Shown here: positions 12,638-22,725 of the stretch, in pieces
How positions within the stretch are numbered: the stretch's first letter is position 1
Layout of the letters: every line of letters begins with the position of its first letter
Source: Plasmopara viticola
Lineage: Eukaryota > Oomycota > Peronosporomycetes > Peronosporales > Peronosporaceae
Assembly: GCA_001695595.3 (NCBI GenBank)
Contig: MBPM02000012.1
Span: 992,001 to 1,056,000 of the forward strand
DNA: 64,000 bases
Reading direction: 5' to 3'
The notes under the pieces: model-generated
Seen by the model: the letters and a program-made list of their open reading frames with translations, nothing else
What the model was told of the DNA's origin: nothing
The model's database searches: none
Translations under genes and position numbers: made by a program

Positions 12638-12868
12638 TCACCCCTCATTTCTGCTGGCTGACCTGGTGAAATGGTTGATCTGCTGAACGCGTCTTGCCTT
12701 GATGTGAGAGGTATGCTTTCGCTCGGGGACCATCCGTAGTCGGCCTCTGAAGGCACCACCAAAAAAATCGCGAGAGAGGCGTAGGATGGTGCCAATAAGG
12801 ATATTGAAGTGAAGAATCTTCTTTCCTTGGTATGGTCTGAGAGTTCCGTAAAAGAACAGCAAATGCAT
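12638..12868 (-). mobile_element. Ty3/gypsy retrotransposon relic: RNase H fragment
   Basis: The 76-codon minus-strand frame reads LLFFYGTLRPYQGKK at its start, then GGAFRGRLRM, then KHTSHIKARR and INHFTRS. This follows the order of a Ty3/gypsy RNase H domain: L-A-F-F-S-K-L-x-P-Q-K-K-Y, then H-F-R-x-x-F-E-G-R, then T-D-H-K-P-L, then I-S-Q-F-T. The T-D-H-K aspartate is lost and the surroundings are shifted, so it is inactive. No LTRs were found. Confidence 0.55.
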
Positions 12869-12903
12869 TGTAGATTTGTGCTCTGGTTGTGCTCCGTACG
12901 CAA

Positions 12904-13640
12904 GGAGCGTTGCTAGTTTTCTCCAGAAGAACTATTAAATGCTTTTAAGTACCGCGTGAAATAGGGTGCCTCTACACTGACAAAAGAACTTTATTGCACG
13001 AGTCAGCCAAAATCGTTTTTTTGTATCGATTTTGCTATCCAACGTGGAGACTGTACGTCATTTTTGTCATAAGGATATTTCCAGAGTAATTTTGAAATGA
13101 GGATAGTGCAAAAGGTTATCCAATCTGAATTTTTGCCACCAAGCCTTCTTGCTCCGGTGGCAAGTCTACTGGTGTTCGGTAAATTATACTTTGTTGGGTA
13201 AGTTTTCACGCATAGTCATATGGTCTGCCGTACAGTATGAGTTCAACCCTCACTTGCGAAGATATTGAAAGAAGACGGGTGACGACTTCGACGTCAAGCG
13301 CTTGCAGAAAGAGAGGTAAGCAAGTGGCAATAAACTGCGCTGTTATCAAGCTGATTGCATTCCGTCAGTCATTGTGTTACCTATTGCAATACCTTTAAAT
13401 TATAAGCCGACATAAGGATCGATAGTTCAATCAAAGATTTCTACTTATTCTATTTCTAAGCTTATCATACTGACACATAATAACGCACATACTAATCTTC
13501 TGGTCAACCATTTTTGCGCTTGTAGACATACGTAATAAGTAAGCTCTCGAATTTTGCAGCTATTTACAGCATTAATTATATTAAAAGTGTAGCATATTGC
13601 GCAGCTACTTGATAGACTTTCGGGTACATTATCATCCGAC
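12904..13640. other. Intergenic, no gene seen
   Basis: A+T-rich. It may hold an older part of the gypsy relic on the minus strand (frame 13003-13209), but no motif was readable. Confidence 0.4.
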
Positions 13641-13645
13641 GAGCC

Positions 13646-13849
13646 ATGGCACTTGCCACGGGTAAAGAAAGTGAAAAAGTAGAGCTAGCGTTGGCTTGTC
13701 TCCAGGAAATGGAATGCAATCAACTTGATAGCGGTGACAGCTTCCTTGCCGCTTGTCCACCTCTCTTTCTGCGAGCGCTTGACGTCGACCTCATCCTCCG
13801 TCTTCTTCCAATTTCTTCGCAAGCGATGGTGGACTCACAGATTACGTGA
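13646..13849 (+). CDS. Small ORF or gene fragment of unknown function (67 codons)
   Basis: A frame starting in a good ATG context (gccATGG) with clearly richer composition and more coding-like third positions than its surroundings. The product is leucine-rich, with two cysteines near the middle (LACLQEME, LAACPPLFLRALD). No domain is recognised. It stops at TGA, but the stop overlaps GTGAGA, which could be a splice donor, so this may be a first exon whose remainder was lost. A LINE tail sits only 160 bp downstream. It could equally be a chance ORF. Confidence 0.25.
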   Translation: MALATGKESEKVELALACLQEMECNQLDSGDSFLAACPPLFLRALDVDLILRLLPISSQAMVDSQIT

Positions 13850-14007
13850 GACCTTATAATACATGTGAAAATTTACCCAACAAAGCGTACTTTACCGAAT
13901 GTCTATTTCGTTCCAGTGTTTTGTACACTTTGTATTACATTCTAGTGAATTTTCTAAATTAGGTCCCCTTTGGCGAAAGTTCCTTTCGAAATTGTTAAGA
14001 CACTACT

Positions 14008-14135
14008 CGGTGCTGGCTGCACTGCCCGCCGAACGAGACCCGACGTATGCGAACACCACTCTATGCCGTGGACTAGCCAGACTGAGCCTAGCACGTGCAT
14101 AACTTGGCAACGCGATGACGTAATACATTATTACT
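14008..14135 (+). mobile_element. 5'-truncated LINE tail, second copy
   Basis: About 125 bp nearly identical to the tail at 2648-2791 and to the 3' end of the LINE at 42148-43290. The truncation point is about 25 bp further 3' than in the first copy. The same TAA ends the coding remnant (LSLARA), followed by a short ATACATTATTAC tail. No convincing target-site duplication was found. It lies 3' to 3' with the CtIP/Sae2 gene. Confidence 0.75.
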
Positions 14136-14322
14136 AAATTGGGAAGCGATATTGTGTACACTACGTATTTCGATCGTTAAAATCAAATTAAATAAAATTT
14201 ATTGACACATGCAGCGATCACAATTTTTTTTTAGAAAAAATGACACGTAAACACAACACATGGAGTAGAGTATGTAATAATTTATTGAATCTAAGAGCCA
14301 TTAGCGTCCCAGACGGCAAAAT

Positions 14323-15099
14323 TCAAAACCTTGAAGAAAATTTCAATTCAGGCGCCGAGTCCGGAAAGCTGAGTCTCCAAAAGTCGTCCGGTGTTTGGCA
14401 TGGCTCAAATCTCGCCCGATGACGTGAACATTTGTTCTTATGAGCCGTAGCATCTACCGCACTAATATTCCCCAATGCATCGTAGTACTTCTTGCACTCA
14501 ACACAGTCAAGCGCCAGCAGAGTCTTTCTCTCCTCGCGATTGCGCACCACTTCGACGTATGCGAATTCTTTGGCTTTAATAGGGGACTGCTGAGGAACTG
14601 CTTCTACCTTGTTTGTACTTGAAGCTTTTAGCGTTTGCTCCCACTTAGACTTTTTGAACATCCTCTGCTTCTCCTCGGCCCACGTTGTAGCCAATTTATC
14701 GCTTGCTCTCTTGCCCGCAGACTTGGCAGAAGTAATCGTCTCTCTTGCTTCAAGAGCCTGTTTCTTCACTTGATCTTGCTTTAAAATTTCTCTTTCTGTC
14801 TCCAAATTTGACGAAATTGTCGTCTTTTTCTTTATCCACGACAAATCGACAGGAGGATTAAGTTCCGTCGAATTGGCGCAAGCTGTAGAACTTTTTTTAA
14901 GTTCGCCGCTGCCCCTTCTTTTGTTAATTTGTGCCTCTCGCTGAGCTGCTTTGAGTGCGCGTTGGTACCTATCCAGCACCTTCTGCTGCTCCTGCAGCGT
15001 TTGTTGCAGTAGCTCGAAGCGCTTGGCGAGTGCAGTGGCCTTCTGCTCATGACTGCGAATCGTTGCGAGAAGTGCCTCCTTTTCGTCAGGCCATGCCAT
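14323..15099 (-). CDS. SAE2: CtIP/Sae2/Com1-family DNA-end resection factor
   Basis: 258 codons from the ATG at 15097-15099 (MAWPDEKEAL). An upstream in-frame ATG at 15171 adds a hydrophobic stretch not expected here, so I prefer the inner start. Residues 5-60 form a Gln/Leu/Lys-rich coiled coil, as in the tetramerising N-terminus of CtIP. The middle is charged and low in complexity. The C-terminus carries the family signature: VEVVRNREERKTL at 182-194, C199-x2-C202 zinc-binding pair, C224 followed by SRHR 225-228, then TPDDFW 236-241 and FP 245-246. The family stimulates the Mre11-Rad50 nuclease at double-strand breaks in the nucleus. The Thr-Pro at 236-237 aligns with the CDK-phosphorylated site of CtIP and Sae2, so cell-cycle control is likely. 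At 258 residues it is short, closer to yeast Sae2 than to human CtIP. No intron is required. Identification of the C-terminal domain is strong. Confidence 0.85.
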   Translation of the reverse strand: MAWPDEKEALLATIRSHEQKATALAKRFELLQQTLQEQQKVLDRYQRALKAAQREAQINKRRGSGELKKSSTACANSTELNPPVDLSWIKKKTTISSNLETEREILKQDQVKKQALEARETITSAKSAGKRASDKLATTWAEEKQRMFKKSKWEQTLKASSTNKVEAVPQQSPIKAKEFAYVEVVRNREERKTLLALDCVECKKYYDALGNISAVDATAHKNKCSRHRARFEPCQTPDDFWRLSFPDSAPELKFSSRF

Positions 15100-15171
15100 T
15101 GGACGCGTGCAAATTGTTGTAATTTCAGTTATGGTGTGGTACACGCAACATAATATTATAAATTGTAACAA

Positions 15172-16501
15172 TCATACTACACTATTCACATTTTAATGTA
15201 CTACTTATCTACTACCTTGGCATCACACCCTCTTTTCCGCTTAGGTACGCCAGAAAGGATCTACCGGCATAATAACATTTTTGCTGCAATGAGCGACCGT
15301 TGGTGCTGGGGGAAGCGCTTCCCATTAAATATCGACAAGAATCTTAAATTGGATTTCTGAATAAAGAGGATCAAGGAGAAGAAGATGTATCCTTTCCTGC
15401 TGACCAGCTGTAGCTCTTTTTGGCAAAGAAAGCGGACGACGAGTGGCTTGCCTCCGACTCGGAAGATGTGAACATGCTGAAGAAGTGCGAGGAGACTGTT
15501 GCGGTTTAGGTTTCAACATGCAAATAGAAGGAGCTACTGGGAGAGTCTGGCTTACAGAAAGTGTCGGCGGGTATGCCGAAGCCAAGATCGGGCCAAATTA
15601 TCGTACTGGTACCATTTCCTCATAGGATAAGCAGTGCGCTTATCTCTGATGGAACAAACTTGTGGTTGTCGAGAATGAAGTCCTGAAAATCACGCTACTG
15701 CCGACACGCGGAGATCTAAATGGCTGTATCGGCCGACCTCTTCCTGTAGAAATTGAATTAAATCCACATTCCGCACCTCAAGCTTGGTCAAATTCATTGA
15801 TACTAGGATCGATTCTTCAAGACAAGCTGTTCGAGGTAAAGGATGGTCCGCCTCGCAAAGCTTTATCAGACTCGGTGTCCAATGTTGCTTTCTTGTACCC
15901 GCAAGTATAGCGTACGCCACAGAGAGTGCATATTTTTATTTCTGGGATTTAATTATTCGTGTGACGCTTGGGTTTTGGGCTTGGTGGTGCTTACATTAAC
16001 CGATATTCGAGCAGGATACATTGGGCTTGAAGCGACTTGACTTTTGTTTTCTTTGGATGATCTGTGCCTTTCGTGGCGAATAGAAAGAACCTTGTATTCC
16101 TATCACTATACCTCACTATACCTCGTTGCGAGCTCACTTAAAAGCTGAAGTGGTCTTTCGATCGATGTCCGTATGTGTTTGGCTATGCTGCATCGGGCTT
16201 CGAGCTACAATCATATGCCATCTATCAAGATGTCGTATAGAACCGTGAGACATGGATGAGGATTGTATAGATATTATTAGAGGCCACCTGGTTGGGAGGT
16301 TCAAGTTGCAGCAAGCACCTGAGCGCTTTTGACTAGTTTTGGCACGCTTGAAATAGCGTCTGCTTTTCCCGGCAACCAAGATTGTCCGGCTTCGGCTGGA
16401 ATTATTTCGGCTGGAACTGAAAGAACATTTTTAAGCTGCGATTAAGTCCGACATTTAAAGATGAGATCTTTCGATCAAACGAAGAGTCTTGTCGCGTCAG
16501 A
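15172..16501. other. Intergenic, possible decayed 5' part of the next pseudogene
   Basis: Several short frames on both strands (for example 15662-15910 on +) have no recognisable motif. Part of it could be the N-terminal half of the degraded kinase-like gene at 16502-17074. A decanucleotide CACTATACCT is repeated twice in tandem near 16105-16125. Confidence 0.35.
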
Positions 16502-17074
16502 TTGATTTACAATTTTTTGAAGCCTTTTGGAAAATCTTGTGCTAATGCAGCTATCATGGTGGATCCGGACCCCCTGAGTTCGAAACTTATGCCCTTCGGC
16601 ACCAGTATGAAGCCATGCAGTTGGAAAGAATTGTTTGTCGCGCTCCGAAACGTTCTCGAGGCTCTTGTAGTCGTCCCTCGCATCGGGTGGATATATTCGC
16701 TGCTTTAACATAGTCAAGCAAAATGACCGCGTTGAATGGTTCTCGATTGACTTTGATGATGCGGCTAGAAATATCTCAGTGATGACCACTTTGCGCATGA
16801 CTAACATGCTCGGGATATTTATGTAAAGGGTGGATCCCACACGACTGCAGTAGATTAATGGACCTTGGGATACCTAGTGAAGAGAAGTAAGAGTGAATGG
16901 AAATGGATTGCAGAATGCGAAAGAGCGCTTTTTGTAGATCGGTTGACAAGCATTGACCCGGTTGCTCGGCCAACGGCAGATGAAGCCTTTCTGCTACTAT
17001 CACGTTTTGAGTGCGAAGCTTTTGAGCAGGAGTCACAGGGCAAGCGTGTGTGCAAGAAACAAAAGCGTGTATGA
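16502..17074 (+). pseudogene. Degraded kinase-like gene, possibly of the Crinkler-associated kinase type
   Basis: Three frame-broken pieces follow the order of a eukaryotic-kinase-like fold. 16502-16708 reads KELFVALRNVLEALVV and ends in RIGW where the catalytic-loop helix is expected. Near 16749-16760 a frame gives IDFDDAA, the metal-binding DFD motif. 16865-17074 ends in LTSIDPVARPTADEAF, the usual C-lobe D-P-x-x-R-P-T end. Stops and shifts lie between the pieces and the HRD catalytic loop is destroyed. The DFDD form and overall spacing resemble kinase-like domains common in oomycetes, including those fused to Crinkler effectors. No LFLAK-type N-terminus was found, so an effector assignment is only a possibility. 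No function is expected today. Confidence 0.5.
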
Positions 17075-20000
17075 TTATTGTCAGCGCTACCTTTAAGTTC
17101 TGGGACTATTTACTTATATTATGCTAATACCCTGGGACACAGCACGGCAAAGACCTTAATAAAAAGCTACTTAATACATCTTATTTGAATCATTGAAATA
17201 TAAAATTGTTGGTAAAGACAAATAATATTCTCACCTGCATAGAATTCGCTACTAAGCACTATTAAAGGCGGCGACAAAGCGAGTTTAGACAAGAAGTTTA
17301 CGATAGAGAAAGCGCGGTTGACATGCTCGCATGCAAGCTCAAAGGTCAAAAGAGATAGGATATTCAATTTATCAAATCGATAAGCACGGTCGTACGAGGA
17401 GAGTGGTCCCACTCGAATATAAGAAGCTAGTTGCTTTGCAGTATAATATTGATGTCGATATTCTAGAAAATGCATACGACTTTTGACTACGAGGTTGGTC
17501 TAAAATCGCTTTTACCAAGGCGACCATCTCGAGTCTCCACTGAACGAAAAGATCTAGCCTGCAGAATTATACGACAAGCTTCAAGGACATACTTGCGAAT
17601 CATAAGGTTGCTTTTTAGATTAACATCGCGCTGGGATGCAACCTCGTTGGTCGGACCGTTGGCAACGAGTCTTTACACAACTCTTTGGTGTAAAACTTTC
17701 CTCTTCCTTTCAATCGTAAGGCTGATATACGAAAGTTGGTCATCTCGGAAACTCGCTCGATAAAATTAGCTGACAAGCTCAACTACCTTAGGTCTGAGAA
17801 TCTCCAAGGGCAATCACTGGGTTTGCGTACTACAAGTATGCACACTTTAACACTTTCGTGTACACTTAAATGGCTGAAAAAGTAAGCATTTCAATATTAC
17901 TACTTGGACAAAGGCATCAAAATTATTGCGCAATTTTAAACTAGTCGCCTTTCTTCAGTTTGACAAACTCGAGAACTACTTTCAATACAGTTACTAAAAA
18001 ACAGGATAGATTGAAAGCGTCTAGCGTACAGCAAGATGTACGATGCTATCATTGACCGCGAGAGATTTATGATTATGCATCGAGAAGACTAAAATGATTT
18101 CGTGCAAATACGATACTTTAAGTGTGATATGACATTTGCTAGCTCCGATAAGCCTCAAATTCTTGAGTAGGACCAGTGCAATCTCGTAAACAAAAAAAAA
18201 ATTCTATAGAGCCGACTATGTATCGCATGCATAATGTCTACTACTGACAAAGTATGCTGTCAAGGAAATGGATCGATGTAACGATCATCTTGTCGTGTAT
18301 AACTTCGAGGCCATCTTTTGATCAACGGTGACTCGTGACTCAGCACAAAGAGGACACAGGCTTTAAGCCGAGCGCATTTTTGTATCTGTCTCTATTACCA
18401 ATAGATTAACAGAAAAGGTTGTGGCTTGTAAATGATGCTTTGAGGGAATTGCTAATAGATATGCTCCAACACATTTTCAATGCTGGCTCAGCAACTTGCT
18501 TTGTAAGATTAGCGTCGCACAAGATTTAGCGGGTATGGATATCTCAGATTTTTATCCTGATAGAACGATTAGAGAAAAGATATTGGTGCTCGGACCCGAT
18601 CGAAATTTTGCCAGCTCCTCGATCTTTGCAGTATGCTTGGCTTTGGTAAAAAATCAGTCCAAATTTATAACGATCAAGCAAACTCTGGGTCATTTTCCAC
18701 TCCTTGGCTTTGACTTTGGACACAACAACCTCAGAAGGCATTTAGTAGGAAAAGTGAGAACTTAGTATTACACTAAGACGTTAACACAATCTCTGCAAAA
18801 GCGAAAATATCGGTTAGGTCTATGCTAACGTCAGCTGACGCTAGTACTGCTTCAGAAAAACGTGGCGACATCGACGGCAACATTTGATCACCCGTCTTGG
18901 CCTGAGTATATCGGGCCCGACTCTTCTTTTCGGTAGACAAAAAAAGAGCAAAATTCACGTCAAGTCGAAAGCTAATATCGCTGATTTCTCAAATTTAATT
19001 CAAGTGCTACGCTTAGCACTACGAGACAAAATTTCCCGGTGGTGTTATTCGTTAGAAGGTCATTGTATATAACGCCAATGCTTTGTATATCTGGGCAACA
19101 GGCAATAAATGCGTTGTGGTCGGTTAACGACAATTAGTGCAGGTCTTAGCAGCATCTTAGATAATTTTATCGACAAAAATTCTGGCTTCCTCGAGTGTGC
19201 TATTCGCAATTAATGTATTAGTAAGATGACTTCTACTTCTTGGAGCACCCTCATCGAGTGCAAATATGAGGGCTCTACTAATTTGTAGGAGTTTGAGTAC
19301 GGCAATTTGGGTAGTCAAATTTGAGGTGTGCAGCAAGGAAGTGGTTGGAGATGTGGTGTAAGCTATATGCTATGCTCGAATAGGCTTGACCTTTAAGACG
19401 TTGGTCAAGATAATGCGTCACTGCATCCATATCGATAACGGGTGCAGTCTTGACGTGATACTTTAAGCTGGAGTAATAATTATAAATTTTTTTCCGGCAA
19501 ACTTCGAGCTCACCATTTCTTGCTTGCAAGATAGGAAGGCGTGAGCTCTATGTATGAATTAATGATCAATATTATCAGCTCACATTTTAAAAGTGTCGCC
19601 CCTAAAGTAAGTAAAGTTGATTCTTTTCATGGATAATGTGATGTTGATCTTCCTTACTGCAAGCAGCTAAGATATCCAAATCACTTTTCAAAAGAAATTT
19701 AGACACATACAGCTTGCTCTTCTAAAATGTCGAGGTTGGGTAGCTCACTGTGTGTTTGTGGGACCAATGACTTGAGTCCAATCGAGTTAATCTTAAGTGT
19801 CTTCAAGCAAAGCAATATCCACTGCTTCGGCTCCGGTAAGCAAGGAGACTTCAAGCCGAAACCTCAAAGCCAGAGAAGCTTCGGTCATCAGTAGAGGCGG
19901 TCTTGTCTATAGGAAAAGAAATATGACTTCGTGACAGCCGTAACCCCTGAGAGCTTGACAGCTCGAAGATGAAAACCGTAGCGATGAGCTATTTTGCGAA

Positions 20001-21999
20001 CACACAAGTGCGTGTGGTGTTTAAGAACCGAGCCTTATGTTTTTCGGTGCGTCCAGAAAGATCGCGCGCCGACATACAATTGCGGTACGCCAAAACGAAA
20101 AGATTGATGCTTTAAGAGAGGTTAGCATAAGCAAGGCAGCTCTACTTCGAGCGTGTAGCAAATCATATTTAAGCATCTTTAAGATTGATATAGATTTGGC
20201 TTTGAAACTTGAGAATTGTGGCAGTGGAAAATCGTTCTTGTCTTTGATATAAAAGCGACTTAGACAAATCACGGCTTAAAAGCACGAGTACTGGATACTT
20301 AGGCGGATAAATTCCATAAGAGCTAGCCATCTAATCCGGCTTAACATATGTAGGGATTATTTTCTACTTCTGTCGTGCGAATGTCATCTAATAACTCCGA
20401 GTCGAAAGAATAAGGGGGCATTAAAGGTACAGACATCCCTCCGTGAAAACGTTTTTGAGCTCATCGCTAGTAATCATCAAGTTCCGCAGGGAAAACTGGC
20501 AAGAAAAACTGCGCTGCAAGATTAGTTTTAGGTGGAAAACATAACACAACCATCTGCGGTATAGAAAGGTTCACAAGAATGTTGCATGGTCTAGAACAAG
20601 TAGCGTAAGCCAGAATACAACACTTAATCAACCTGGTGGCCGACGATTGAAGTTGAGTTACAACAACTGCGATTCATTTGGGAGCAAGGCTAGAGGTTTC
20701 GAGAACGAAATTTGGATTCATTAAAGCTGCTGAGTTTTTTGATGAGCCACCCAAGCTATCTCATAGGTGATGCTCTTACAGATGAAGGCCTCTAGAACAT
20801 ACAATATCGTTTTTAATTTAAAAAGGCATTTCTTGATTCGTATCGTACGTTGCGCCTGGTCTTGAAATTTCTTATGCATTCATTAAACTTCTGATCAAGA
20901 TTTCTTTTATAAATTTAGTGTCCACAGAGCAATCATCGAAAACTTTCAACAAAAATGAAGCACGGAATTGGCTTCGTGCTAAACATGTATCACTGAGTAA
21001 CCAAGCAATCTTAACTGCCTCGATAGCAGCGTGCAATGACCTTTTCGTTGAAAGAAATAACTGGCTGGGTGCAGGTTTAGAACCTCGCAATTTCTAACGA
21101 CAATTTGAGGTCGAAAGTTGAGCCGAAAGAAAGCTATTTTGTGCTCACAGTAATTTGTACTAATCAACGGTATCTGCACAGACGCCTTTTCCGCGTAATT
21201 AAAAATATTTTGCAACATGTGCGAATGCACTTTATATGGTGTAACAGTTAAAAAGCCAGACATTTTCCTCCCGGCAGTCAAATATGTCCAACGGCATACT
21301 ATGAGATTGTTTAGTGATACTAAAAGAGCTTTCAAATGCTCAGCAAAAATTAAATGTCGGATTAAACGCTGTGCTGACCGATACGAAGATACACTTTAAT
21401 ATTACATTCGTCTACTGCCTATTAATAAAACACTGAAGCTTATTCAAGCAACACCCAGCAATGATATTGAGGCGATACGCATCACTAATTTCAATGTCTA
21501 TCAGCAGAGGAGACTAAACTCTTGGGTGCTCTCAAAGCATTCATAGGGCTCGCGCATATCCAAAAAACTAAAGCCGGATCAACTTGGCCTACGCAACATT
21601 TCCAAAAAAAGTCAAGGAAGTAGAGAGCTCTCATTTCATAATTACGGTCGAGCTGCTATCACCAGCTATCATCTGTCTGCAACACGCTGTTCGATCGATT
21701 GAAAAGTTCATTGAGTGGCCTGGGAGAGCAACAGCAGGATTTATTTTGGAAAGTCTTGAGCAGCCATATGTACTGAGTTTGCTGGACAAAACCATTTCAC
21801 GTCGCATGCGACATATTATGCTATTTCATCGGCCACGCGATACTACAAGTTAGACGATGATGGTCACACCCGAGTCATTTATTGTAACGCAGAATAATTA
21901 ACATAGCCGTTTTATGCATGGCAAATGTACCTTACTATATATTACGTACTGGTATGTTTTAGATGCAAGTTACGAAATAAGAGCTCCTCGTTTTTAAAT
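17075..21999. other. Gene-poor stretch, nothing recognised
   Basis: Almost 5 kb of A+T-rich DNA with only short frames (17167-17475 on -, 18496-18765 on +, 20037-20252 on +, 20979-21335 on -). None shows a motif or domain that I can name. The right end (from about 21450) may belong to the gypsy relic that follows. Confidence 0.45.
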
Positions 22000-22725
22000 C
22001 TTATCATGCCTGCTCGAAGACGGTGATAAAAGGACTCTTACTCGTCCAGAGAAATACAAGATGGCTTTCATACTTCTCGAAGTACAATTTGCGCACTGTA
22101 AACAAATCTGGCAAACTCGGTATGCTTGCCAACGCGCTTTTACGCTGACAAGACTACGGCTACAAGCGTTATTAACGAAAACGTTTGTCAGTCATAGAAG
22201 AGGAATGCCAATCTAGAACCCTCTGTAGCTGCCGCTCCACTCTCAAATGACTCAAGTATACAACCCAAGTCGTTGCTCCGAGTGCCAAAGTAATATACCC
22301 TCTGGAAGAATATGATGCTCTCACCAACGGAACTTAAGGTCAGAAAAAACTGTCTCTTCGTTTCCACCACATCTTGGCAGTCCCACATTTACGGTTGAGT
22401 GGCCGTGCGTAAGATGGCTTGTGATGTTAACATAGAGTCAAACCTGCGGCTTACTTGTCCATTTCCTTAGTGATCCTTCCAGTAGTAGCGAATGACGGGT
22501 GGGTAAACGTTGTGTTACCTGATGTAGCAAGTACAAATGATAATCAAACTGCAAGAATGGCTATATGTAGCATGGCCTTCAGGACACTTTGGTGTCGGAT
22601 AAGGACCCGCTTTACACCGCTGAATTTCTGCTAACGCTGTTCATATCATCGGTAACCTGCTCGCCAGTGTCAACACTTGACCGTCCCCAGACAGATGGTC
22701 AGGTGAAAGGAACGAGTGTGTACTC
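22000..22725 (+). mobile_element. Ty3/gypsy retrotransposon relic: RNase H end and integrase core
   Basis: At 22095-22170 a frame gives VNKSGKLGMLANALLR then a stop and QDYGYKR, matching the end of gypsy RNase H (G-K-x-N-V-x-A-D-A-L-S-R-R-P-D-Y). About 450 bp further, 22590-22610 gives SDKDPLYTAEF and 22670-22710 gives STLDRPQTDGQVKG, matching the integrase motifs S-D-R-D-P-x-F-T and S-T-A-x-H-P-Q-T-D-G-Q-T-E-R. The spacing and order fit one element, shortened by deletions. Stops and frameshifts make it inactive. LTRs were not identified. Confidence 0.65.

Noticed and set aside
13646..17074. Possible functional cluster of the small ORF, CtIP/Sae2 and the kinase relic
   Set aside because: Mixed strands, one dead member and no shared theme; proximity alone is not evidence in a eukaryotic genome.
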